Below are positions 6,837-16,132 of a stretch of 64,000 nucleotides of DNA, piece by piece. Location: assembly GCA_944322845.1 (NCBI GenBank), contig CALUQE010000005.1, positions 56,394 to 120,393 on the forward strand, given 5' to 3'. The position numbers were made by a program, and so were the translations under genes. Position 1 is the stretch's first letter. Each line of letters begins with the position of its first letter. Under the pieces are notes generated by a model that saw only the letters and a program-made list of their open reading frames with translations, had not been told where the DNA came from and made no database searches. The stretch is from Candidatus Gastranaerophilales bacterium (GTDB lineage: Bacteria; Cyanobacteriota; Vampirovibrionia; Gastranaerophilales; Gastranaerophilaceae).

Positions 6837-9509
6837 TTATTGCAATTCAGCTTTGATTTTTAAAAGAACTTCATCCAGCTTGACAGCATCTTTTACACCG
6901 CCCTGAGCAAAATTTGGACGTCCGCCGCCGTTTGCACCGGTTGCTCTTGCAATTTCACCTACTATTTTGCCTGCGTTAACACCTTTTTTAACAAAACTTT
7001 CGGTTACTTTAGATACAACCATTCTTTCATTTGCAAGAACGATAACGCACTCACCGAGTTTATTGGCTAAAAGTTCAATACCTGCTTTAATTGCATCGGC
7101 GTCATAATTTTCAATTTTAGAAATGAACAATTTGCCGCCGTCAATATCTTCCGCTCTTGAAATAAATGTTGCGAATTTATTTCTTGCCATCTCTGCTTTA
7201 GTTTCTTCGAGAGACTTCTGGAGTTCTTTATTTTCTTCCAGCAACTTTTCCACTCTTGTTTCAACTTCGTCAAAGTGAACTTTGAATCTTGAGGCAAGTT
7301 TGTCAATTTCAGCAGATTTTGCGTTCAGATATTTAATAGCCGCGTCTGCAACAACAACTTCAATTCTTCTTGTTCCTGCTGCAATTGCACCTTCCGATAC
7401 AATTTTAACCAGTCTTAAATCAGCAGTGTTAGCTGCATGAGTACCTGCACAGAATTCTCTTGAAATCACTTCCTGTTTTGGAAGTTCTGCACCTTGTGCC
7501 TTGCAGCTGCTGTTCTCGGCACAAGTTTTGCATTCGGACGGAGTACAACCTCTGCCGATTGAAACAACTCTTACGACATCTTCGTATTTTTCTCCGAAGA
7601 GTGCAGTGGCACCGGTCAATTTTGCTTCTTCTATACCCATAACATCTGTATGAACAGGGAGTTTTTCGCCAATCCATTTGTTCATAATGTCTTCTGTTTT
7701 CTGAACTTCATCAGGAGTCATCGCACGTGAGAAAGTGAAGTCAAATCTCATTCGGTTTTCTTCTACCTGAGAGCCTGCCTGCTTAACTTCATCCCCTAGA
7801 ACTTTAATCAAAGCTGCCTGCAGAAGGTGGGCGGAAGTGTGGTGAACTCTGATTTGCGCTCTTCTTGCAGAATCAATCTGCGCAAAAACGTATTCACCTA
7901 TATTCACGTCACCGTTTACAATCTGGCATCTGTGAACAAAAAGATGGTTAACTTTGAAGGTTGTAAGAACTTCGGCTTTCAAATTTTCGTTAACGATAAA
8001 TCCGCTGTCGCCGACCTGACCGCCGCATTCTGCGTAGAACGGGGTTCTGTCAAGAACAATATCTACGTAGCCTTCGCCTTCAATTGTTGCAAGAATTTTT
8101 GCCTCGCAGCAATCAACAAGATAACCCACAAATTCAGTAGAGCCGACCTGTTCTTCGACTTTTGCGTACTTAATATCACCTGTTACGGAAATCTTCTCTG
8201 CTGCTGCTTTTGCTCTGTCTTTCTGCTCCTGCATTGCAGCCTTAAATCCTTCCTCATCAACTTTTAAGCCGTTTTCGGAAGCGATTTCTTTTGTAAGTTC
8301 AAACGGAAATCCGTATGTATCATAGAGTTTGAAAGCGCTTTCGCCGTCTATATCTTTCTTTTCGGAAATAAATTCTTCAAGCATTTTGTACCCGCGATCG
8401 AGAGTCTTTGCGAATCTTTCTTCTTCTTTTTTAATAACGTCAATGACTTTCGCTTTGTTTTTAACAAGCTCAGGATAAGCTTCACCGTAATTATCTACAA
8501 CCACATCCACCAGCTTGTATAAGAACGGAAGTTCCATTCCGAGGATTTTACCGTGTCTCAGCGCACGTCTTAAAATCATTCTCAAAACATAGCTTCTGCC
8601 TTCATTTCCCGGAATAACTCCGTCAGAAATCAGGAAAGTAACGCACCTTGCGTGGTCTGTGATAATTCTCAGGGAAATGTCGGTTTTCTCTGATTTTTTG
8701 TAAGGAACTCCGCTCATTTCAGAAACTTTGTCCAGAATCGGTCTTAATAAATCAGTTTCAAATGTTGAAGCAACACCCTGACAAACCATTGCAATACGTT
8801 CAAGTCCCATGCCGGTATCAACGTTTTTCTTCTCTAAAGGAGATTGATTTCCTTCTTCATCCTGATAAAGCTCTGTGAATACAAGATTCCAGATTTCAAC
8901 CCATCTGTCGCATTCGCAGGTATCAATTCCGCATCCTCTCGGATCGTCGCACTTGTATTCTTCGCCTAAATCATAGTGAATTTCAGAGCAAGGTCCGCAA
9001 GAACCTGAAGCTCCCGGAGGACCCCAGAAATTATCTTTTTTACCTTTTCTTTTAATACGTTCGGCCGGAACTCCTATACTTCTCCAGATTTCGTAAGCCT
9101 CGTCATCTGTTTCAAAAATAGTTATCCACAATCTGTCTTTGTCCAGTTTCAAAACCTCTGTTACGAATTCCCACGCCCACGGAATAACTTCTTTTTTGTA
9201 ATAATCACCGAAAGAAAAGTTTCCGAGCATTTCAAAGAAGGTGTGGTGTCTCGGAGTTCTTCCGACATTTTCAATATCAGAATCCTTTCCGCCCGCGCGT
9301 GCACATTTCTGGCAGGAGGTTGCTCTTGCAGGCTCGTAAGGACATTTTTGAATTCCTAAAAATATCGGCAAAAACTGCAGCATTCCCGCTGTTGTCAATA
9401 ATACGGTCGGATTGTCAGGCACAAGGCTTGAACTTTCAACAACAGTATGCTGATGCTTGTCTTTAAAATAATCTAAATATAACTTTCTGATTTCATTTCC
9501 TTTTAGCAT
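6837..9509 (-). CDS. alaS: Alanyl-tRNA synthetase
   Basis: 890 aa, full length. It charges tRNA-Ala and edits mischarged Ser/Gly. The class II catalytic core opens with RKLYLDYFKDKHQHT and includes GRTPRHHTFFEMLGNFSFGDY. The editing-domain zinc motif is HHTSAHLL near residue 575 with a later CAGTHAANT. The C-Ala region ends in GGRPNFAQGG. A CCTCDRC-like segment (CDDPRGCGIDTCECDRW near residue 188) is an extra Cys-rich insert seen in some bacterial AlaRS. AAGGGA precedes the ATG. Confidence 0.98.
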   Translation of the reverse strand: MLKGNEIRKLYLDYFKDKHQHTVVESSSLVPDNPTVLLTTAGMLQFLPIFLGIQKCPYEPARATSCQKCARAGGKDSDIENVGRTPRHHTFFEMLGNFSFGDYYKKEVIPWAWEFVTEVLKLDKDRLWITIFETDDEAYEIWRSIGVPAERIKRKGKKDNFWGPPGASGSCGPCSEIHYDLGEEYKCDDPRGCGIDTCECDRWVEIWNLVFTELYQDEEGNQSPLEKKNVDTGMGLERIAMVCQGVASTFETDLLRPILDKVSEMSGVPYKKSEKTDISLRIITDHARCVTFLISDGVIPGNEGRSYVLRMILRRALRHGKILGMELPFLYKLVDVVVDNYGEAYPELVKNKAKVIDVIKKEEERFAKTLDRGYKMLEEFISEKKDIDGESAFKLYDTYGFPFELTKEIASENGLKVDEEGFKAAMQEQKDRAKAAAEKISVTGDIKYAKVEEQVGSTEFVGYLVDCCEAKILATIEGEGYVDIVLDRTPFYAECGGQVGDSGFIVNENLKAEVLTTFKVNHLFVHRCQIVNGDVNIGEYVFAQIDSARRAQIRVHHTSAHLLQAALIKVLGDEVKQAGSQVEENRMRFDFTFSRAMTPDEVQKTEDIMNKWIGEKLPVHTDVMGIEEAKLTGATALFGEKYEDVVRVVSIGRGCTPSECKTCAENSSCKAQGAELPKQEVISREFCAGTHAANTADLRLVKIVSEGAIAAGTRRIEVVVADAAIKYLNAKSAEIDKLASRFKVHFDEVETRVEKLLEENKELQKSLEETKAEMARNKFATFISRAEDIDGGKLFISKIENYDADAIKAGIELLANKLGECVIVLANERMVVSKVTESFVKKGVNAGKIVGEIARATGANGGGRPNFAQGGVKDAVKLDEVLLKIKAELQ

Positions 9510-9563
9510 ATAATTAATCCCTTTACTTCACATATAAATTAATTATACATCAAAGGAATTTTT

Positions 9564-11066
9564 TTATATTTTCTTTTTAGCTTTGTTTTCGGTAATTTTT
9601 GCATTCATCATCGGAAGTAAAAGTCCGAGAGTTACGGCTGAGTATGCAATACCTGAAGCGTGTGCAAGATTGAGCTTCCACATATTTTTCTTTGCAAAAG
9701 CAGTACCCTTTGCAGCGACTTCATTATGGGTTTTGAGGCTCATATCATTAAGCCAGTGTTTTAAGCCTTTGCCTTCTTTTTTATAATTAAATAAATCCTT
9801 GCCTTTTTTATCCAGAAGATTCCCTACGCCCTTCGCCGCAAATCCGCCAAACACAAGCCAGTTCAGGAAGCCTAAATAATCCCTTGTCATTGATTCTCTA
9901 AGTTCCGTACCGTTATCCGCCGCCATAAATCTTCCGATAATATTTGCTGCATAAACGGTTTTGATAGCGTTACCGCTGGTTACCGGCCCTGTAAATTCAA
10001 GCTTTTTCGCAAATTGTTTGAAATTTTTTACTCCCATAACGCTGAATACCATACCTGCCATCAAAGCGCTTGCACCGATTTTTTTAAGCAAGAGAAATTT
10101 GTCTTTCTTTTGTTCGCATCTTGTTGCGGAAGTATAATCAACATCACCGACAAAACCTTTCTTACCGGTTCTTTTTTCGGTAATTTTTCTGTTTAGCCAC
10201 TGGTTTGTTAAACCGAGTACGCAAGAAGCACTGATTGCTCCAAAAGCTTTGATTTTATTCACTCGTGAAATTTTATTAACGGCACTTTCGATTTCCGCTG
10301 CATTTTTCTTTGTAAAAATATCTTTTGCCATATCGTGCGTATCACGCAAAATATTTTCAAGCTTAGCGGAAAGTTTATGACTCCCGATATTCAATTCCGT
10401 ATCACGCTCCGCGCCGAGAGCGTTTGCAAGACGTTTTTCAACAATAGAAAGTGCAGCTTTTCTGTCATCCATTGTAATATTTTCATCTTTTATAAGTCTC
10501 TTCAGAGTTTTTACAAAACCCTGTTCCGTTTTTAAATCATTTTGGATTCCCTTGTACTCAGGATTGTCCCATCTGATTTTGTCCCAGCGCTCTTCATCAA
10601 TCCATTCAACTTTTTTCCAGTTAATATCTTTAAAACGGTTTATTTCCTTTCCGTCTCTTCCTGAAATATTTTCCAGGACTGTTTTTAAATATTTATCAAC
10701 ATTGCCGCTTTTCTTCCACGCCTGATTTAAAGTCTCCAGAGATTCCTGAGAGTACCAGCTGTCAGGGTTGATTTTAACCTCAGGCTGAACTCTTTTTGAT
10801 GCAATTTTAGAAATTCCCATTGCAAATAATCCCGCAGAAAGACAGTTAATAAAAGTTCCGCTAATTTCTCTGATAAAAGTTTCGGCACCGGCAAATTCGT
10901 TACGGGCTTTTGTATCATAATAAGCCCTCGGAATAACCATTGCTCCGACATCAAGCCCTACCGCGTTTACCATTTCATTCATATCGCAGGTTCTTAAAAC
11001 ACCTGTAACCACACCGTCCAGAGGACCTCTAAACCCTACATTGCTATTTACATTGTTTACTTTCAT
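9564..11066 (-). CDS. Lineage-specific membrane protein with N-terminal NxGFRG motif
   Basis: 500 aa; no family recognised. The ATG at 11066 is chosen over 11087 because AAAGGACA lies just before it and because it begins MKVNNVNSNVGFRG. This fits the short N-terminal motif shared with other proteins in this window (34635, 35711). At least four hydrophobic segments can be seen: near residues 60-75, 270-285, 330-345, and close to the end (AYSAVTLGLLLPMM). The middle is a charged, helical region rich in Trp/Asp/Lys. Its leader carries a candidate attenuator (11096-11251), so expression may be set by premature termination. Confidence 0.75.
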   Translation of the reverse strand: MKVNNVNSNVGFRGPLDGVVTGVLRTCDMNEMVNAVGLDVGAMVIPRAYYDTKARNEFAGAETFIREISGTFINCLSAGLFAMGISKIASKRVQPEVKINPDSWYSQESLETLNQAWKKSGNVDKYLKTVLENISGRDGKEINRFKDINWKKVEWIDEERWDKIRWDNPEYKGIQNDLKTEQGFVKTLKRLIKDENITMDDRKAALSIVEKRLANALGAERDTELNIGSHKLSAKLENILRDTHDMAKDIFTKKNAAEIESAVNKISRVNKIKAFGAISASCVLGLTNQWLNRKITEKRTGKKGFVGDVDYTSATRCEQKKDKFLLLKKIGASALMAGMVFSVMGVKNFKQFAKKLEFTGPVTSGNAIKTVYAANIIGRFMAADNGTELRESMTRDYLGFLNWLVFGGFAAKGVGNLLDKKGKDLFNYKKEGKGLKHWLNDMSLKTHNEVAAKGTAFAKKNMWKLNLAHASGIAYSAVTLGLLLPMMNAKITENKAKKKI

Positions 11067-11095
11067 TAATTGTCCTTTCCAAGTCAAATCCGCAT

Positions 11096-11130
11096 AAAAA
11101 AAGCCCCGTTTTAATCAAACGGGACTTTTT
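11096..11130 (-). terminator. Strong intrinsic terminator upstream of the 500-aa membrane protein
   Basis: On the minus strand AAAAAGTCCCGTTT pairs with AAACGGGGCTTTTT (one G-U), a stem of about 14 bp with a five-base loop and a T-run. It lies only about 30 nt before the start codon at 11066 and no gene precedes it on that strand. It therefore ends either a small RNA or an attenuated leader. Confidence 0.85.
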
Positions 11131-11251
11131 TATATTGCAAATCTTGTTATATACGAAAAACTACATACCAAAACTACTCAAGTCCCGATTGAAACTTGGA
11201 GCAGGAGGAGGATGAATTGTTTGTTAATTCAAAATGTAGATTTTTCATAGT
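11096..11251 (-). ncRNA. Candidate leader RNA or small RNA (attenuator-like)
   Basis: A sigma70-like promoter (TTGACA, 18 bp, TATACT at 11258-11287 on the minus strand) predicts a start near 11251, and the terminator at 11096-11130 predicts an end about 155 nt later. The RNA can close on itself: a 5' segment GAAAAATCTACAT pairs with ATGTAGTTTTTC near 11156-11172, with one bulge. An apical hairpin pairs CTCCAAGT with ACTTGAG. CGGGACTT in the 3' side of that hairpin (11180-11187) is the exact complement of AAGTCCCG in the terminator's 5' arm (11120-11127), so an antiterminator of 8 bp can form. A C-rich loop (CATCCTCCTCCTGCTCC) is complementary to Shine-Dalgarno sequences. It matches no riboswitch class I know. 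A 6S-like RNA is an alternative. Confidence 0.5.
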
Positions 11252-11257
11252 ATTAAA

Positions 11258-11287
11258 AGTATACATCCACAGGTTATTTCCTGTCAA
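11258..11287 (-). promoter_or_regulatory. Sigma70-like promoter for the candidate leader RNA
   Basis: TTGACA (11282-11287), an 18-bp spacer and TATACT (11258-11263), read on the minus strand. No open reading frame starts directly below it, which is why I infer an RNA transcript. Confidence 0.65.
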
Positions 11288-11403
11288 TAGCTCAACGGGT
11301 TATAATAAGTTTAAGGTTGAGGTCGGGCAGCTTGTAGGGTGGGCAAAGCGTGAGCGTGCCTACCGATACTCTTTCTTCTTTTGTTTATTATTAATGACGT
11401 TTT

Positions 11404-12010
11404 GTACTTTTCTTTCTCTTTTGTTGCGAAAATAAAGAGAAAGAAAACTACGAAAAGAAAGAGAAATCACGCAATTGTTTTCTACGCTCTTGCGAGCGTG
11501 GGACTGAATGGCTGCAGCAGGCAGAGCCTGCACTCTTTCGCTCGCTATCGTTATGTTCACGCATAACACGCTCGCGGCGCGAAGGCTTATTAGTTCTCAC
11601 AGTGGCGGAGCCCTCCCGAGCGTCTTTTAGCGAGGAGCAAAGTGCGGGTTTACCCGCTACATCCATTTGGTTTTATGCTCGTAAGAGCATCGTAAACAAT
11701 CAAAGTTTCTTCTTTTTTGCTTCGTTTTTTCTTCTTTTGTTTTTAAAGAAGAAAAAATGAAGAGATAATACTTGTACTTTTCTTTCTCTTTTGTTGCGAA
11801 ATAAAGAGTTTTTCAAAAAACTTTCAAGCTTGTAGTCATGCCTACAAACCTAATACATTTACCCCGAAAAGGTACCAAAAGAAAGAGAAACAACGCAAAC
11901 GTTTTCTACGCTCTTACGAGCGTGGGTCTGAATGGCTGTAGCAGGCAGAGCCTGCACTCTTACGCTCGCTATCGTTATGCTCCCGCATAACACGCTTGCG
12001 ACGCAAGACT
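11404..12010. repeat. Mosaic hairpin repeat, array A (about 1.6 units of about 370 bp)
   Basis: The module starting GTACTTTTCTTTCTC occurs at 11404 and again at 11774, a period of 370 bp. Each unit is a string of small hairpins: a purine/pyrimidine stem (TTTTCTTTCTCTTT with AAAGAGAAAGAAAA), GCTCTTGCGAGC, GCAGGCAGAGCCTGC, and (in the first unit) GCGGGTTTACCCGC and a TTCTTCTTT/AAAGAAGAA stem. The second unit has a different internal module (11810-11875, CAAGCTTGTAG) that also appears in array B. Array B at 23864-24650 carries the same modules in inverted orientation. No convincing gene is present. Confidence 0.85.
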
Positions 12011-12090
12011 TGTTAAAATCTGTAGGTTAGGCTTTGCCTGACAAAAATTTTTTATAAAACATACATATTTTCTAATAATCTAAACGGTTG

Positions 12091-12120
12091 TTGACTTGAA
12101 TTTAATCATTCAGTTATAAT
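12091..12120 (+). promoter_or_regulatory. Promoter predicting a leaderless or near-leaderless mRNA for the GT5-like gene
   Basis: TTGACT, an 18-bp spacer and TATAAT ending at 12120, eleven nt before the ATG at 12132. No Shine-Dalgarno is present. Confidence 0.7.
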
Positions 12121-12131
12121 ACTCTAAAAAT

Positions 12132-13964
12132 ATGGAAGAGAATTTCGAAAAAGAATCACATACAAATGAATTGGATGTAATATACAATTCTACCGACAGT
12201 AAAATTACGGAAGAGAGCTTCAAAGACAGTGCTTTAATACACAATGTTAAATTATACTTTCGTTTTCTTAGAAGGCGCTTTTCTCTTATTTTCCCTGAAA
12301 AGAGGGATAATACGCTTAAAAATATTATATATTTAACCCTTTCAGAACCGCCTCTGGAGTTTATTTCCGCTTTTAGACAGCAATATCCGGATAAAATCAT
12401 CCGAGTTCTTATTCCTATTGATAACATAGAAGGGCTGGAAGATTTAGAACACGATGTAGATTTCTTTATGCAAAACAGAATGCACAGCGCTTCTCTATAC
12501 AGGATTGAAGACCCGAAAGAACATGTAGAAATTTTTGGTCTGTATTCGGAAGCTTTTGCAGGTAAAGATCGTTCAAAATTAGAGTTTCTTGCTCCGTTTA
12601 TGAAGGCAGCAAGACTTGTTATAAAAGAACTCGATCCCGATATAGTTCATTCCGATAACCTGCCGTTCTTCCTCGGAGCGGAATTTGAACCTATGTATCC
12701 GCCTCAAATAAAAATTATGCAGGTGATTTACGACTTTTTAGCTTTTGAAGAAATGAAGACAGATCCATTCTGGGCGGCTATAAATTTTGCAGACATAAAA
12801 AGTTTAAAAAAACTGCTTAAAAATAAAACGGTAAAAAAAGGTATCGCTTCACTCTGTGCTCTGCCAAAAAGCTCTGACAATCTGGATGAAGCTCTGGAAT
12901 TTATATATGAAAATTACGAACAATTTAATCAAGCCGATGAAGATGAAGTCGTAAATTACAAGTCTGAAATAAAGCAGTTAAACGCGCAGGTTCAAAAAAT
13001 TCTTCCTCAAATGCTTATTGAAGATGATTTAAAGTACAATCCGCTTTCTTACACAATCAAAACAACCAACTGCTGGATTGCAATTTCAAAAACTTACCAC
13101 AAAGACCTCTTAACCAGACCTGAACTCTCAGGCCGAATGTATAACGGTCTTGTAAAAACAAAAAATAAAAGTACATACGTTTTATACGGATGTAAGCCTG
13201 AACCGGCAGAAATTTTACAGGATTTTACTTCCGAAAATTTCAGGGATTACAGAGACAGAAATAAAAGATTCGTAACAAGAGAATTTTCAAGCGCAAGAGT
13301 TAAAATAAACTTTATAAGCTCAAAACTCTTTAAAGACAAGAACTATACGATTAGAGGATTTTTGGATTCTTCAATTGAAGCTCCGTTAATCTTTTGCAAA
13401 TTTTCTTCCGATATTTTTTCAACCGGTGCGGACATAGGACTTGCTGTTCTGTTAAATCTTTTAAACCAGCATCAAAACGTTCAGGTTATCGTAAATATTC
13501 CTGATGGATTTCAAAATCCGCATGTGATTTCGTGGGTAGAATATCTTGAACAGAATAACAGCCTTGACGGAAGATGGATGCTTATTGACGGAAATGTCAA
13601 CCTGCCGCAGTTTTACGCCGCAGCTGATATGACACTTTTCCCCGCAAAAGAAAATCCGACGGGATGCGAGCATTATACTGCAATGAAATACGGATGTATT
13701 CCTGTTGCTTCAAGATTCGGAATTTATAATGATACAATCTCAGACATTTTTGAAGACATGACTCAAGGCTGCGGTTTTAAAACTCAAAACAATAAAAATC
13801 AGGATATATTTAATGATTTTTATTCAACCACGCAAAAGGCGATTAACCTTTATAACCAGAATGAAGGAAGCTGGAATCTGCTTATTAAAAACGCAATGAA
13901 TTATGATTCAGGCTGGACTTTTAAAATCATTGAAAGGTACAATAAGATTTATAATTTATTATAA
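12132..13964 (+). CDS. Glycogen/starch synthase-like glycosyltransferase (GT5-like)
   Basis: 610 aa. The C-terminal third matches the nucleotide-sugar half of GlgA-type enzymes: YAAADMTLFPAKENPTGCEHYTAMKYGCIPV near residues 495-530 corresponds to the ADMxLxPSxxEPCGLxQxxAMxYGxxPV block, including the catalytic Glu. The N-terminal half also resembles GlgA (LYSEAFAG..., DPDIVHSDNLPFF near 155-180). The usual KTGGL substrate loop near the N-terminus is not visible, so donor binding may differ or be lost. A polar segment of about 40 residues precedes the domain. It probably works on alpha-glucan with the GH57 gene at 16133, but both substrates are inferred. Confidence 0.75.
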   Translation: MEENFEKESHTNELDVIYNSTDSKITEESFKDSALIHNVKLYFRFLRRRFSLIFPEKRDNTLKNIIYLTLSEPPLEFISAFRQQYPDKIIRVLIPIDNIEGLEDLEHDVDFFMQNRMHSASLYRIEDPKEHVEIFGLYSEAFAGKDRSKLEFLAPFMKAARLVIKELDPDIVHSDNLPFFLGAEFEPMYPPQIKIMQVIYDFLAFEEMKTDPFWAAINFADIKSLKKLLKNKTVKKGIASLCALPKSSDNLDEALEFIYENYEQFNQADEDEVVNYKSEIKQLNAQVQKILPQMLIEDDLKYNPLSYTIKTTNCWIAISKTYHKDLLTRPELSGRMYNGLVKTKNKSTYVLYGCKPEPAEILQDFTSENFRDYRDRNKRFVTREFSSARVKINFISSKLFKDKNYTIRGFLDSSIEAPLIFCKFSSDIFSTGADIGLAVLLNLLNQHQNVQVIVNIPDGFQNPHVISWVEYLEQNNSLDGRWMLIDGNVNLPQFYAAADMTLFPAKENPTGCEHYTAMKYGCIPVASRFGIYNDTISDIFEDMTQGCGFKTQNNKNQDIFNDFYSTTQKAINLYNQNEGSWNLLIKNAMNYDSGWTFKIIERYNKIYNLL

Positions 13965-13973
13965 TTAATAACA

Positions 13974-14008
13974 AAAATCGGGGCGGTGTGAAACACCGCC
14001 CCGATTTT
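13974..14008. terminator. Bidirectional terminator between the GT5-like gene and groEL
   Basis: AAAATCGGGGCGGTGT pairs perfectly with ACACCGCCCCGATTTT around GAA, with A- and T-rich flanks. It serves two convergent genes. Confidence 0.92.
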
Positions 14009-14034
14009 ATTTTGTTTTCCGGAAATCAAATGAA

Positions 14035-15705
<1,671 letters not shown>

Positions 15706-15708
15706 TTA

Positions 15709-15996
15709 TTACTCAACGATTGCTAACGCATCTTTAATAGAAAGGATTTTGTATTCAACCCCGTCCATTTTTACGTCAGTACCTGCGTATTTAGCGTAAA
15801 GAACGATATCCCCGACTTTAACATCCATTGGTTCTCTTTCGCCGTTGTCATTCATTTTGCCCTGACCGACTGCAACAACTTCACCTTTTTGAGGTTTTTC
15901 TTTTGCACTGTCAGGAATAAAAATACCGCCTGAAGTTTGTTCTGTATCTTCAATAACTTTAATAACAATTCTGTCCTGTAATGGTTTTAATGCCAT
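15709..15996 (-). CDS. groES: Co-chaperonin GroES
   Basis: 95 aa, standard length. Contains [11 protein letters not shown] at the start and the mobile loop [19 protein letters not shown] very good AGGAGG precedes the ATG. The upstream gap (15997-16132) shows no CIRCE inverted repeat, so HrcA control is not supported here. Confidence 0.99.
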   Translation of the reverse strand: MALKPLQDRIVIKVIEDTEQTSGGIFIPDSAKEKPQKGEVVAVGQGKMNDNGEREPMDVKVGDIVLYAKYAGTDVKMDGVEYKILSIKDALAIVE

Positions 15997-16095
15997 AATA
16001 TAATCCTCCTATTTACTAACAATTATATTTATATAATAGATTTTAATTTTTTAGTGAAAAATTAAGGAAATTTTAATATTTGCCCAAAATTTATA

Positions 16096-16124
16096 TTGAT
16101 AACGATTATTATTTCCTGTATACT
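16096..16124 (+). promoter_or_regulatory. Promoter predicting a leaderless mRNA for the GH57 gene
   Basis: TTGATA (16096-16101), a 17-bp spacer and TATACT (16119-16124), with the ATG at 16133 only eight nt further on. No Shine-Dalgarno is present. Confidence 0.75.
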
Positions 16125-16132
16125 CTAGTTGT

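Noticed and set aside
7827..8267. 146-aa frame on the plus strand inside alaS
   Set aside because: It is antisense to a full-length essential gene, has no ribosome site, and its composition is that of a shadow frame.
11196..11435. Plus-strand frame starting just after GGAGGAGG
   Set aside because: It lies antisense to the candidate leader RNA, runs into the mosaic repeat, and the ribosome-like site is too close to the start. Low-complexity Phe-rich end.
11448..11666. Minus-strand frame in the mosaic repeat, whose peptide closely resembles one on the plus strand at 24207-24392
   Set aside because: The resemblance follows from the DNA repeat itself. The frames are full of palindrome-derived text (RRERVMREH), have no ribosome site, and change length with module exchange. 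I treat them as non-coding.
15997..16132. CIRCE operator before groES
   Set aside because: No TTAGCACTC-N9-GAGTGCTAA-like inverted repeat is present in the gap.
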